Below are positions 34,039-44,522 of a DNA stretch of 64,000 bases, piece by piece. Every line of letters starts with the position of its first letter. The first letter of the stretch is position 1. The notes beneath the pieces were generated by a model. The model did not search any database and was not told the origin of the DNA. It saw nothing but the letters and a program-made list of their open reading frames with translations. Both the position numbers and the translations under genes were made by a program. The stretch comes from Nansenia antarctica (lineage: Eukaryota; Chordata; Actinopteri; Argentiniformes; Microstomatidae): positions 91,443,142-91,507,141 of the forward strand of contig OZ022339.1 in assembly GCA_963989245.1 (NCBI GenBank). The letters run 5' to 3'.

Positions 34039-36127
34039 CTTACCTAATATTATTTCAGAAGAACAAACCGGTTTTATTCAGAAACACCACTCTTTCTCGA
34101 ATATAAGCTCTTAAATATAATACATTCTTCATCATCTTCGAGTCCTGCGGAGGGCGGCTATTGCTCTTGATGCTGAAAAGGCTTTTGATAGAGTGGAATG
34201 GGGATATCTATTTGCGCTACTCAAAAGATTTGGGTTTGGCAATACATTTATCTCTTGGATTCAATTACTGTACACCTCCCCCAAAGCTAGCATTTGCACC
34301 AACAATGTTAGGTCCACCTATTTCCCCTTAGCACGAGGAAAAAGGCAAGGGTGCCCCTGTCTCCACTTCTATTTGCGCTAGCAATTGAGCCACTCTCCAT
34401 CTCCCTCAGGACCTCACAGCTCTTCCGAGGTGTGTTACGTGGGGATGCAGAATACAGGGTCTCTCTATACGTGGACGATTTACTTCTATACATATCTAAC
34501 CCCGTCTCTGCTGTCCCCCATATACTCTCAATCCTTCAGAGCTTTGGCAGTTTTTCCGGGTACAAATTGAACTATAGAAAAAGTGAATTCTATCCTATCA
34601 ACAATAGTGCTAAACAAATCACACAAGCCGAACTACCATTTAATATCTCAGCTCAAGGCTTTAAATATCTTGGTATACAGATAACAAACTCATTCCCCTC
34701 TCTCTTTTCTGCCAATTTCTCCCCCCTACTTGATCAGGTAAAATCAGATCTCCAAAGATGGGGCAGTCTGCCTCTGTCCCTAGTAGGCAGGATACAGTCA
34801 ATAAAGATGACGATACTCCCTAAATTCTCATACCTCTTCCAGTGCATCCCATTATTCCTGCCCAAATCATTCTTTAAATCTCTTGATAAAATCATCTCCA
34901 CATTCATTTGGCAAGGCAAACAGCCCAGGATTAAAAAACACACATTGCAAAGAGGCCGTGACAATGGTGGCTTGGCTTTGCCTAATTTCATTTACTATTA
35001 CTGGGCTGCCAATATTCAAAAGATAAATTACTGGCTTCACTCTCCTTTGACAGACTGGTGCTTACTGGAAGCTGAATCTTGCTATATATCCTCCCCTCCT
35101 GCAATGATTTACTCTAAATTGCCTATATGCCCCTCCAAATTTACCTGCAACCCAGTGGTGTTGGCTACCCTTAAGATTTGGGCCCAGTTTCGTCTCCACT
35201 TTAAGTTTACAGACAGCTCCATTAATGGTCCTATAAATAAGAATCATCTATTCTCTCCCTCCACTTTGGATTCCGCCTTCTTGCTCTGGAAGGACAGAGG
35301 CCTTACAAACTTTTTCGAACCTCTTTGAGAATAACATTTTTTGTAGTTTCGAGATGATATGCACTAAATATAACTTGCCTCTTTCGTTATTTTCAGATCA
35401 GAGACTTTGTGAACCCAATACCCCTCTTACCCCGAAGTGCCACACAACCAACCCTGGGAAAATCTTATGGCGTTCACACCAGGTCAAAAAGGCCTTATCT
35501 CAAATGTATACCACTCTCTCACTTGACACACACTCTCTAACCAGAAATAGGAACAAATGTGAAACTGAACTCAATGTAAACTTCACTGACAAGTGGTGGG
35601 ATGGAGCGATAGACCGCATTAACACCTCAACCTCTTGTGCCAGATTAGGCCTTATTCAATTCAAGGTCTTCCATAGGCTTCACTTTTGCAAATCTAAACT
35701 CGCAGCAATATATCCTGATGTAGAGGACAAGTGTGAACGATGTGCTTTATCCCCAGCCAATCTTACCCATATGTTTTGGTCATGCCCTAGGCTGGTAACC
35801 TTCTGGACTACTATCTTTAAGATACTGACGGAGGTTTTTTCTGTTAATCTCGAACCCTCACCCCAGATAGCCATATTTGGAGTTCCACAAGATTTCAGTC
35901 TCCTAACCACCAAAGATTCTAATATAGTAGCATTTACTACACTGCTGGCAAGGCGTAGAATTTTACTAGGATGGAAATCTCCAACTCCTCCTTCAATAGC
36001 CATGTGGCTTACAGACATAATGCACTTCCTAAAGTTCACGCTTAGAGGTTCAACAAAAAAAATCTACTTGCACTGGCAACCGTTCATTACATATTTTGAG
36101 AACCTGACAGCACTTCCTACAAACTGA
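34039..36127 (+). pseudogene. L1-like LINE reverse transcriptase, C-terminal part, frameshifted
   Basis: The segment after the hAT continues the reverse-transcriptase domain. The longest open piece (34351-35328) has the catalytic YVDD at 34468-34479 and downstream thumb-like sequence (RIQSIKMTILPKFSYLFQ, FIWQGKQPRIK). A second piece (35354-36127) carries the Cys-rich C-terminus of fish L1-type LINEs (CERCALSPANLTHMFWSCP). Frameshifts separate the block before 34351 and again near 35330-35400. The endonuclease part is absent because the insertion is 5'-truncated. It cannot encode an active enzyme as it stands. Confidence 0.85.
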
Positions 36128-36717
36128 TGCTTTTGTAACCAAGCAGTTTGTTGTCTGCCTTGGCCTCTGAGACCATGACGTTTCCAAATAAAACTGACAC
36201 TAACTTACCTATGAATATATTGTAGCTCATGATCTGACGCCTGAATATGACTTATGTAAGCAATCTCATACTACATCATTTATACAACCTAGCAGAATTC
36301 CTTATGATATTATTTCCCCCCCATTTTTTTCTACATTTTATTATTATTATTTTTTCGTATGTATGTATGTATGAATATATGTAAAAAATATATCATTTCT
36401 TATAATTTATTTTTTATCTATTTCTTTACTTTTTTTTACTTTTTTACTTTTTTACTTGTTTTTTACTACCATACAGATATTTGTTTTTTTTAATCTACTC
36501 ACTAAATTGTTGGTAAAACTGGTAACTTGTTTATATGTGTGTGTGGCTAGATGGACAAATCTATATGTATATATGTATGCAGACATGTTTGAGAGGGAGG
36601 GGTGGGTGGAGGGCAGGGAGCAAAACAGAAAATATTCATGCCTTTTTCAATGTACATATCTTCTATACTGGAATAAAAAAAAAAAAGAGTTAACGCCAGG
36701 AAACGGCCAGTTCAGTT

Positions 36718-36849
36718 CAGGGGGGTATTCCATCAACGTCGCTAAAGGACAATCCAGGCTTATTATTGATAAATCCTACGAGATTTATAAAAGAAAATAT
36801 CCAGACTTTTTTTTGTTAAGTCTGGGCCTGGATTCTTTCTTTCCTTTAG
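36718..36849 (+). mobile_element. Foldback MITE, right end truncated
   Basis: The left end GGGGGGTATTCCATCAACGT matches the MITE at 41372-41529. The right arm stops at CCTTTAGCG, about 20 bp short of the palindrome end. Directly after it lies open reading frame sequence (36850-36987). Confidence 0.75.
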
Positions 36850-36987
36850 CGGCAGTTCATCACCATATCAGACGACTCAGACGAGGAGCCGGTGACTCTG
36901 AACCCCAGCAGCCCCGTTCTGGTCCCCAACCAACACGACGAGGACGTCAGCATCCTGGAGCCCCTGACCACCACCCGGCGACGCGTC
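36850..36987 (+). CDS. Possible host exon, acidic, unidentified
   Basis: The frame beginning TTC at 36854 is open and reads FITISDDSDEEPVTLNPSSP and on through VSILEPLTTTR. The hydrophobic-then-acidic ITISDDSDEE segment resembles a SUMO-interacting motif. GC content and codon pattern look genic, unlike the AT-rich LINE tail before it. A CAG precedes the first codon and could be an acceptor. The right end runs into a retroelement LTR without a visible donor. It may belong with the exons at 41722, 48074 and 48614, all of which keep phase 0, but I cannot prove linkage or name the gene. Confidence 0.35.
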
Positions 36988-37812
36988 TGTTGTGTCCTGT
37001 CCCTTTAAGACTGAATCACGTGTTAGACTAACTAGGAAGTTGAAGTTATGCTGAGAAGTTATGCTGAGTAGTTTGCTGCTATACTCATGCTGTAAAGAAT
37101 AAACCTGCGTTTGATGGACCACGTTCTCTATCTACTTATTATTACTTACAAGTCCAGTCCGGACATCACAATTGGCGACGAGTAATCGGAGTTTACTAGT
37201 TTTTTTACAATGGCTGTAAACGTGCCGTTTCCCTGTTTTTCCTGCCTGCGCCTGGTGTGCCCACCATTCCATTCAAGACATGGCAGCACATTTTTTAGAA
37301 CTATTTGCTGGTCATCAATGCTAGCGGTAATGCTTGGTCTGCTGCACGGCGTAGAGCCATCTTACTACACTGCCTGGGCACCGAGGGACAGCGTCTCTTC
37401 TACTCGCTTCCGAACACAGGTGCAGATTACGATACTGCAATGACTGCGTTGGTGAACACTGTTGCTGAACGCCATGCTTTTCCGTAAGAGAGTACAGATG
37501 CAGAATTAAACGGTCCTTCAGTATGTGATTGCACTACGTGAACTTGCAGCTACGTGCGACTATGGCGATCGTGTGGATGAGGCGATCCGTGATCAGCTAG
37601 TTGAACATCTACACAACCCGCGGATCCGTGAAAGACTTTTGATGGACAATACACTTACACTGGAAAGGGCCATGACAACTGCTACACAGATTGAGGCTGC
37701 TACGGAGCAAGCTAAGGCCTTCTGTGAGCCGCGGGCTGCATCTGTGCAGGCGGTGCAGCACACTCCACAACGAAAAGGGGGACAGTGGGGTAAGCGTACA
37801 AAGCCACAGGAG
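36988..37812 (+). mobile_element. Ty3/Gypsy fragment: LTR plus partial gag
   Basis: A short LTR-like segment (36988-37170) begins TGTTGTG, has AATAAA near 37098 and ends GGACATCACA. It is followed at once by ATTGGCGACGAG, the position of a primer-binding site. A gag-like region then runs to about 37800. Conserved Gypsy gag words are seen in two frames (ARRRAILLHCLGTEGQR in one, DYGDRVDEAIRDQLVEH in another). No zinc knuckle, protease or polymerase follows, so the element is truncated and frameshifted. Confidence 0.75.
37211..37812 (+). pseudogene. Gypsy gag remnant with frameshifts
   Basis: An ATG at 37210-37212 opens the gag. The frame shifts between about 37300 and 37320, then again between 37487 and 37525. 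The last part, from 37525, is rich in charged residues (LTLERAMTTATQIEAATEQA) and ends where a nucleocapsid Cys-His box would be expected. Gag would form the particle core; this copy is not functional. Confidence 0.65.
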
Positions 37813-38029
37813 ACTTGGTTGTCTTGTGACATTGTTATAACATTATGTGAATTACTGTATGCGAATAAAGGGGTTAGACTCCCTCTGTACAGCTCAAACA
37901 TAGAGTTATACGGTATATCTATGGGTTCTATGGTATATGGTGTATCTAACCTCCTACACTCACCTCTCTAACCTCGAACCTCCTACATCCTAATAATAAT
38001 ACATACAATGAAATGTCACAAATACTTAC

Positions 38030-38266
38030 TCCGCTCTAATTGGTCGATTACAGTCGCGAGCCTTGAAACAGATGTATAATAGCTGGTTGTAGCTGGTTTC
38101 CATCATCAGTCTCTTCTCTCTCTCCTCTCCGGCCGCGCATCACCGGTACACGACAGGTTCAGCTGAGGCGAAAGTAAGGAATTCTAAAATTAAAGACGAT
38201 TTTCCCCCTCAACTCTTTCATTAAACAACCATGGCTGACACCACACCTACCGAGAAGACAGAGAAG
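38030..38266 (+). promoter_or_regulatory. Candidate promoter and first coding exon
   Basis: An inverted CCAAT box (ATTGG at about 38039), a TATA-like GTATAATAG (about 38074), a pyrimidine-rich run at 38112-38130 that resembles a TOP-type leader, and an ATG at 38231 in context AACCATGG occur in order. The 36-nt open segment reads MADTTPTEKTEK and ends at AAG before a GTGAGT donor (38267). I do not recognise the protein. Without downstream exons this remains a suggestion. Confidence 0.35.
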
Positions 38267-38629
38267 GTGAGTTTCATTCATTTTCATTTCACATCTTTAC
38301 CTCAGCAATGTCCGAGCTAGCTATTATAGCTAGCTATTCTGAACTCTGCACGTCTACGAGATACAAGACAGCACCTCGCTAAACAATAGTCAAATAATAA
38401 CCATGTCATATAACTAATAACCGTTTAATATAAATTAGGCTAATATACCACTGCTGTAGCTGGGCTAATATACTCACTGATGGGGAGGGACCTAATGACT
38501 GTGTTAAGTGCCAGAAGGTTCTACTGCAGTACTTGGGCGCCATCTTATGGTACGTTTCTATGAAGCTCGGGAGGGAGGAGACAGACACTATGACGTCATC
38601 AAATCCACATTTGCGCGCGATGCCTTGGA

Positions 38630-38713
38630 GAAGCTGTCAACGAACTCAAAGCTGTCAACCAACTCAAAGCTGTCAACCAACTCAAAGCTGTCAACCAACT
38701 CAAAGCTGTCAAC
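38630..38713. repeat. 18-bp tandem repeat
   Basis: Nearly five copies of AAAGCTGTCAACCAACTC; the first has a G for C change. The repeat is in frame in all three forward frames, which explains short open frames here. Confidence 0.9.
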
Positions 38714-38729
38714 AGGGATTAAAGCAAAA

Positions 38730-39960
38730 AAAAAATCTCCTGACTGAAAATTTGTTCAAGCCAAGTCATATTCTCATTTTAACCTCCACTATATGTTTGT
38801 ATTTTATAACGTTAGCGTTTTAAGGGAAGAAGATTCTTTTGAACAGCTTTTCTATTGCCAGTTTGCTTTTATGTGATATCAATGCTGTTTTCAATTCATG
38901 AAATAAAATTGATACTTATTGCAAGGGTTGACTCTGACATACAAATAATCAGATAATGGGTGTGGCTTAGACAATTAGGGGGAGTGGCTTGTATGAAAGT
39001 GGGTGTGGCCTGTCGGTGGGGCCGAGCCGATTCGTAAAATATCTGAACCGTGTCTGTGGCACTTGTGGTTGCTGAGCTAAAGTCCTTTAACCTTCCTTTA
39101 ACCACTAGGCCGGAAAAGCCTTCATTAAAGTGGGTGGCTGCTGCTGGCGTACGTTTGGGCCCAGGGAACGGGCATGGAAAGAGTCACAGTCACCAAACTC
39201 TACACACTCCTTGATTGTATCCCTACATTGTACCAAATCAACTTTCAGAGTCCTAGGCCATTCCTGGGAGGCCTTGCACGCGAGCTAGCGGGAACCTGTA
39301 GGGAGCTCTAATGCTTGATGTGAAGTGCCTAGTGTAAAAAGACATGTTCTCACACGTACAGGGGTACAGGGAGTACAACATGTTGCATTTTCATGCCATT
39401 AGGGCTTCCTAGGGTTTCCTAGGGTTAGAGATGCATTTGGACTTCTGGAGTACCTCCACTACTTTCAATGGGTTCTGAAGGTCTGAGAGCAAAGGGCTTT
39501 CTACCAGGGGTAACTAACCCTGGGTAGAACCTTGGGTTCAAATCTGGAGTGTGTGGGACCAAATGTGTAGATGTGGTGAGCTAATGAAGCTCTTTGAGAT
39601 TGAGATGAGAAAAGGGCGCTTGTCTCTTTAAGGCCCAGGAGGGAGTTAGCGATTAGCGATGTTAGCTTAGCGCCAGTTTAACAGAAGTAACTTCACTTTT
39701 AACATGACTTCCCGTGGTCGTAGCGGGCTGGTTGACCGCTTAAAATGACCGTGGAGACCTGTAGACCTTATCCAGCCATAGTCTTGTGTTTCTACCCCGG
39801 GGCATAGCCGGTGTTATTCACGGACAAACACTCCGTAGTAGAGTGGTTCTAGTACACTGGACATATGTAGCCAATTGACGGAAATCCGTCGCGACTTGGA
39901 AAAAATGGACGGAAATCCGTCGTAGCGACTGAGAACTTTAATCCCTGAAACCCCCTCTAC
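38730..39960. other. No gene recognised
   Basis: About 1.2 kb without recognisable coding sequence. The only structure noted is a pair of short perfect hairpins (GACGGAAATCCGTC) at 39877-39890 and 39908-39921. Confidence 0.5.
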
Positions 39961-39962
39961 TA

Positions 39963-40583
39963 CACCGAATTGACTATTTGAATTATAAAGGATTCTTTTC
40001 TATAAACATGCAGGCAATTTGTGATTCGAATGGGAAATTCCTTGACATCTTTGTAGGCTACCCGGGGTCGGTTCATGACACGCGCATCATGAAGAACAGT
40101 ACATTTTACAGGACCAGACAGTACCCTCCCAGGGGTTACATGCTTCTGGGTGATGGTGGCTATCCCTGTTTGGACACACCAATCAGCCTGATCACACCGT
40201 ACAGGGAACCCATTAATGGAGAAATACAGGGGCGCTTCAATTATTCTCATTCCAGATGCATCATAGAAAGGGCTTTTGGAATGATGAAGACAAGATGGAG
40301 ATCTATCCTGTTCAAAGCCTTGGAGGTTAAACCCACATTTGCACCTGTGGTTGTTGCGTCCTGTGCCTTTTTGCACAATGTGTGTCTCGATAATGGGGAC
40401 ATGCTGGAGCTAGATCCAGATGCACAGGACATGTTTGACCCCCAACCTCCCGGTGAGCCCCTAGCAGCTAACGAGACATCAGGGAATGCTACAAGGGACA
40501 GACTGACAGCAAAACTGTCATTTCTGTGGCCTGGGGTGGTCCAGTGGTCTAGCACCATGGCCTGGGGTGGTCCAGTGGTCTAG
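39963..40583 (+). pseudogene. Harbinger (HARBI1-like) transposase, C-terminal half
   Basis: The open frame carries the later part of a PIF/Harbinger DDE nuclease: IDYLNYKGFFSINMQAICD, VGYPGSVHDTRI, the second Asp in LLGDGGYP and the Glu in ERAFGMMKTRWR. The N-terminal half with the first catalytic Asp (GAIDG) is missing here. The last 20 or so codons come from an inserted SINE. Length is about 205 residues against roughly 350 for a complete protein. It cannot be active alone. Confidence 0.88.
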
Positions 40584-40643
40584 CACTGCAGTCTACAGTG
40601 CACACATATGCCCATGTTGGCATGGGTTCAAATGTCTTAGCCT
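40527..40643 (+). mobile_element. tRNA-derived SINE head with duplicated A-box
   Basis: The A-box-containing stretch GGTGGTCCAGTGGTCTAGCA occurs twice (from about 40535 and 40566). It is followed by a B-box-like GGGTTCAAATGTC at about 40624-40636. It sits at the 3' end of the Harbinger fragment. No long body or tail was recognised. Confidence 0.65.
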
Positions 40644-41371
40644 ACTGGTGAAATGTGTGCTTGAAGTAAAGGTGTCTTATATCAATACATGGTTAGTATT
40701 ATAGTAGCCTAATGGCGGCCAAATAACGTTCCTCTCTGGGGTCACAGGAAGTGATCGCACCAAGAGAAAAGCCACAGCACTGTGAAACAGAGGCAACCAG
40801 AATATTATAGTAAAACAGTAAAAAATATATATATAAATGAATGTTGGTTCATGGTGGATGTGTTTTTGTTTTCTCTTTGTTGTACATTTCAAACTTGCAT
40901 TTCTTATTCTTATTTTTTTTATACACAAATAAACTTAATTATTGCTGTATTTTCAAGTTGTATTGTTACATCCCATTACACAAGTGTAAGAGAGTGAGCA
41001 GAATTTGAGTGAACTATGTTAAATGTTCCCTGGCCAATAGAGGCACACACCACCACTACTACACTAGCTTACTTAACGTTTTATAGAATTCCCAATCTGC
41101 CAATTACCTTAAGCACAATCTAACGGCCATTCCTCTCATCAAGCTGCAGACCTTTTAATACAAAGTGCAATTCTAGCAGCGAGAAATTATGCAAATGAAA
41201 ATTCACTAGCATGCAAATAACTGCTTGTTTTTACAATGATCTGTCCATTATGGAGAATCCAGAGAGGCCACTGGTTGTTTTTAATCCTCTTCATTCCTAG
41301 AAGGTGTAACAACGACAGCAATCACCTGGGCAAAGCTTTAATGCTGCGCAGTTTGACTGGCCGACGAAGCA
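40644..41371. other. No gene recognised
   Basis: AT-rich sequence between a SINE head and a foldback MITE. No coding similarity or repeat structure seen. Confidence 0.5.
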
Positions 41372-41529
41372 CCAGGGGGGTATTCCATCAACGTCGCTAA
41401 AGGAAAATCCAGGTTTATTTTTTACAAGTCTCGCGAGGCTTTTCAAAATAAGCCTGTATTTTATAATAAGTCTCGTGAGAAAATAAACCTAGACCTTCCT
41501 TTAGCGACGTTGATGGAATACCCCCCTGG
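41372..41529. mobile_element. Foldback MITE
   Basis: The segment is an almost perfect long inverted repeat. CCAGGGGGGTATTCCATCAA at the left is matched by its reverse complement at the right, and the arms extend over about 45 bp through CGTCGCTAAAGGA. The loop is AT-rich. It has no coding capacity. The superfamily is unclear because no target duplication is obvious. Confidence 0.9.
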
Positions 41530-41721
41530 ATACGTGTATCTTAATTGAATAGTAGGATACAAATCTGGCGTGGTTGTAGACTGGACGCTGTGGTTCTTTG
41601 CCAACGCGCATCTTTACCTAAAGTCTCCAGTGGCAGAGAAGCGAGAACGTGTCAAAACATGTCCCGATAGATGCCGCATACATGATGACAGCACTGTAAA
41701 CATGATCTAGGTGCGTCCCAG

Positions 41722-41904
41722 TCCTCAGACCTGTCCATCGAGCTGAGTCTTCAAGAGGACCACCTCACCTCCCTTACCTTCCAGGAGGAGGAAGATCAAG
41801 AGGAGGAAGAGGAGGAGGAAGATCAAGAGGAGGAAGCCCGCACCCGAGCCAACAAGAAGCTGGTGCACTTCATCAAGCAAGGCAAAGTGGACAAGCACCT
41901 CTTG
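41722..41904 (+). CDS. Likely host exon with Glu-rich tract, unidentified
   Basis: A 183-nt (61-codon, phase 0) open segment lies between a GCGTCCCAG acceptor and a GTGAGT donor. It reads SSDLSIELSLQEDHLTSLTF, then a Glu/Asp-rich tract of about 20 residues, then RANKKLVHFIKQGKVDKHLL. Codon use and splice sites are good, so I regard it as a real exon. The gene is not recognised. The acidic composition and phase agree with the candidate exons at 36850, 48074 and 48614. Confidence 0.5.
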
Positions 41905-42263
41905 GTGAGTAAGGATGATGTGTAACTGAAGTTGATATATATTATTATAGAATTATTAGATTCTAGTTTGAGCACATTTATACAGTGGTCATAGGGAAGA
42001 GCACGAGCGGATGTTTTCTTTGCGCACTCACAATCTGTCAGGATATCTACTGTGTGTGCTTCCCAGCCAACCAAGTATAAAGTCCAAGTCCCCCCCCCCC
42101 CAAGCTGTGAAATCATGGAAGAGCAAGACGTCTTCGACGCACGAGAATACTGATGGAACAGCGTTGGGTATGTACGATCTTTACCGTTTCTTTTTACTTT
42201 TCCCCCCTGCTTTTATATTCATTCTATGCATGTATATGTTTTTATACATGTTATTGTTCCTGT

Positions 42264-42325
42264 TGTAAAGCACTTTGAGCTGCATTTCTTTTATGAAAGG
42301 TGCTATATAAACAAAGCTTTACTTA
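42264..42325 (+). repeat. LINE/SINE 3' tail fragment
   Basis: GTAAAGCACTTTGAGCTGCA followed by TATGAAAGGTGCTATATAAA is the conserved 3' tail of common fish retroposons. No body is attached. Confidence 0.6.
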
Positions 42326-42611
42326 CGATTGACTGCAAAACGTTTTTAACCAAGCAACACAACATGCCTCAACGAGTAACCAACCTTTTACTTTTTGTAT
42401 TATTGATTTGTGTGTTGATTGTGTGATAATCTGTGTGCAGTACAATCCGTGGTAATTAATGCTATCGTGCTATTAAAGTGTTTGTTCCATATGCGTTTGG
42501 TTTGGGGGGATGGAGAAATTCCTTGGGGAATGGCGAAATGTCCCGCAGTAAATTCCTTCCTATTCAGACTAAAAGATGTGAACGTATTTCCTTTTACAGA
42601 CTGGTCATCCT

Positions 42612-44522
42612 ATGAAATACTACACGTTGAATCACCACCAGCCCATCCTGCGTGTGTGGTTTAATGTAGAGGCCGAGCTGACACAGGACAACCGCCTCAG
42701 CAGAAGAGCCATGCATAGTCTGCAGAGGCTCCTACAGAGAGAACAGGATCATGGCTGGGGAAATCAGATGGAAGTCCTTATTTATGTGTACTGGCTGGCT
42801 CATGGACTGTCCTATCGGGTTGTATGCAGTGTGTTCAATGTTCCAAAATCCACAATCCACTGCGTCATCCACAGAGTTGCACAACATATTTGGAACAACC
42901 TCAAGCGAGCCATCTATCTCCCACAGGCAGGAGAGCTTCATGCTGTTGGGCAAGGATTTGCCCTGCTATCAGGAAGCCCTGCCTTCAACAATGTTGTGGG
43001 TGCAATTGATGGCTGCCATATCAGGATCAAACAGTTCATGTCAAAATATGATCCAGAAATTGAAAATAGACTGAAGGAACTGCCTCGAAATGCCACGCTC
43101 CTAAGCCATCACATTCAGGATGAACTGCTTGAGGCTGCAGCCTCACTGCTAATTCGAAAGATAAAGTCTGAACTGCATGAGCAATCCACATATTATGCCA
43201 TACTTGCGGATGAGTATAAAGATCTATCCAAGCGCGAGCTAGTTGCTGTCTGTATTCGATTCATTCATGGAGGGGTAATTAAAGAACGAGCAGTAGGCTT
43301 TGTGGAAACTGCGGAATTGTCTGCTCAGGGAATATCACAGAGGATCCTAGAGGTCCTTGAATCACTCGGATTGGATCCTTCTCTGTGCGTCGGATTCTGT
43401 TTCGATGGCGCATCGGTCATGTCAGGGCACAAGGGAGGGGTACAGGTGCTACTGAAAGAGACATTTCCAAAAGCCGTTTATGTACACTGCAATTCTCATC
43501 GGCTTAATCTAGTGCTTTGCACTGCGGCAAAAGTGTCTGGGCATGTTAGCATTTTTTTTGACATAGTGAATCATATCCACAACTTTTTCACTGGGGCACA
43601 GAGGCACGCTCGTTTCATAGAGTTACAAAAGGAAATGCATCCGAACCGTCAGTGTATGGAGCTGGAACGGTCGTGCAACACTAGATGGAGCTCAAAATCA
43701 GGGTCAGTGCATAAAATATTAGAGTTACTAGATGTGTTACTGGAGGCGCTCGCTGAATACGCAGAATCAAGTGGACAAACTAAAATAGATGCAGAACAGC
43801 TGTTACAACAGATACAAACCAAAAAATTCCTTTTCATGCTTGTTGCATTTTGCAAACTGTTTGAGAACAGTGATTTTGCCACGAAGGGGTTGCAAAGCTC
43901 AACACTGTGTGTTACAGATTGTATATCATTGATTGAGACACTGAAAGCTACTTATGGGACATTCCGGGATGATTCAAATGGCGACTTTGATAAAGTGCTC
44001 AGGTTGACGGAGGAACTAATGGAAAAGCATGAGATAGTAGGCTGGGATGTCACCGCTGCTCGTGAGCGCAAGCTGCCTGCAAAGTTAAATCAGTCTGTCG
44101 TCACCACAACGTTGGGGAAAACGTCTGCTATCAAGAGCAATAATGATTTAAGGGCACTGTGGAACTGCGTTCTAGACAGGCAGATAGCCGAGTTGAACTG
44201 CCGATTTAAAGAGGACACGTATGGGATCATGCAAGCTTCGGCTTCCTTCTTACCGGCGTCCGCCACTTTTGGCGTGAAACTGTTGAAAGCACCATGTGAT
44301 TTATATGGGATTGCAATCAGTGATGCGGAGTACACTTTTTTCACCCAACACATGAGACGCAAAAATGATAAAGAGAACTTCCCTTCATTAATCGAAATAC
44401 TCGATAGCTGCCCTGCAGACATTTTCCCCAATGTCAACTGTCTCTTAAGGGCCATCATAACGCTCCCTATGACGTCCTGCACTGTTGAGACTTTTCGTGC
44501 GTTTGTGGGGAGTGCCCTCTAG
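42612..44522 (+). CDS. Fusion ORF: Harbinger N-terminus joined to hAT transposase core
   Basis: A single 636-codon frame has two unrelated parts. Codons 1 to about 140 (42612-43030) are the N-terminal half of a HARBI1-like nuclease, with its helical DNA-binding segment (LSYRVVCSVFNVPKSTIHCV) and the first catalytic Asp in GAIDGCHIRI. From about 43031 the frame continues without a break as a ZMYM1/DUF4371-type hAT core: YDPEIENRLKELP, ADEYKDLSKRE, FDGASVMSG, VHCNSHRLNLVL. The hAT part ends early: the usual C-terminal Glu-containing dimerisation block is replaced after SCTVETFRAF by a stop at 44520-44522. A polypyrimidine-AG acceptor lies just before the start (42600). The junction fits recombination or insertion between two transposons. 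Nothing shows that it is expressed. The open frame over 1.9 kb is notable. Confidence 0.85.
   Translation: MKYYTLNHHQPILRVWFNVEAELTQDNRLSRRAMHSLQRLLQREQDHGWGNQMEVLIYVYWLAHGLSYRVVCSVFNVPKSTIHCVIHRVAQHIWNNLKRAIYLPQAGELHAVGQGFALLSGSPAFNNVVGAIDGCHIRIKQFMSKYDPEIENRLKELPRNATLLSHHIQDELLEAAASLLIRKIKSELHEQSTYYAILADEYKDLSKRELVAVCIRFIHGGVIKERAVGFVETAELSAQGISQRILEVLESLGLDPSLCVGFCFDGASVMSGHKGGVQVLLKETFPKAVYVHCNSHRLNLVLCTAAKVSGHVSIFFDIVNHIHNFFTGAQRHARFIELQKEMHPNRQCMELERSCNTRWSSKSGSVHKILELLDVLLEALAEYAESSGQTKIDAEQLLQQIQTKKFLFMLVAFCKLFENSDFATKGLQSSTLCVTDCISLIETLKATYGTFRDDSNGDFDKVLRLTEELMEKHEIVGWDVTAARERKLPAKLNQSVVTTTLGKTSAIKSNNDLRALWNCVLDRQIAELNCRFKEDTYGIMQASASFLPASATFGVKLLKAPCDLYGIAISDAEYTFFTQHMRRKNDKENFPSLIEILDSCPADIFPNVNCLLRAIITLPMTSCTVETFRAFVGSAL

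Larger units (their letters stand above)
30841..36690 (+). mobile_element. 5'-truncated L1-like (L1/Tx1) LINE, split by a hAT
   Basis: LINE sequence runs from 30841 to 31071 and resumes at 34031. The two parts join exactly across the hAT target site, reading ...RLEKILPNIISEEQTGFIQ. It starts inside the reverse-transcriptase region (YRPISLLNVDSKIL near 31000-31040), so it is 5'-truncated in the usual LINE manner. It ends in a long AT-rich 3' region and an A-tract at about 36676-36688. The element is in the plus orientation immediately after the gtsf1 3' flank. I saw no clear target duplication. Several frameshifts mark it as dead. Confidence 0.85.

Noticed and set aside
37210..37443. Gag frame from 37210 as an intact protein
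   Set aside because: Conserved gag words shift frame twice, so the piece is a remnant.
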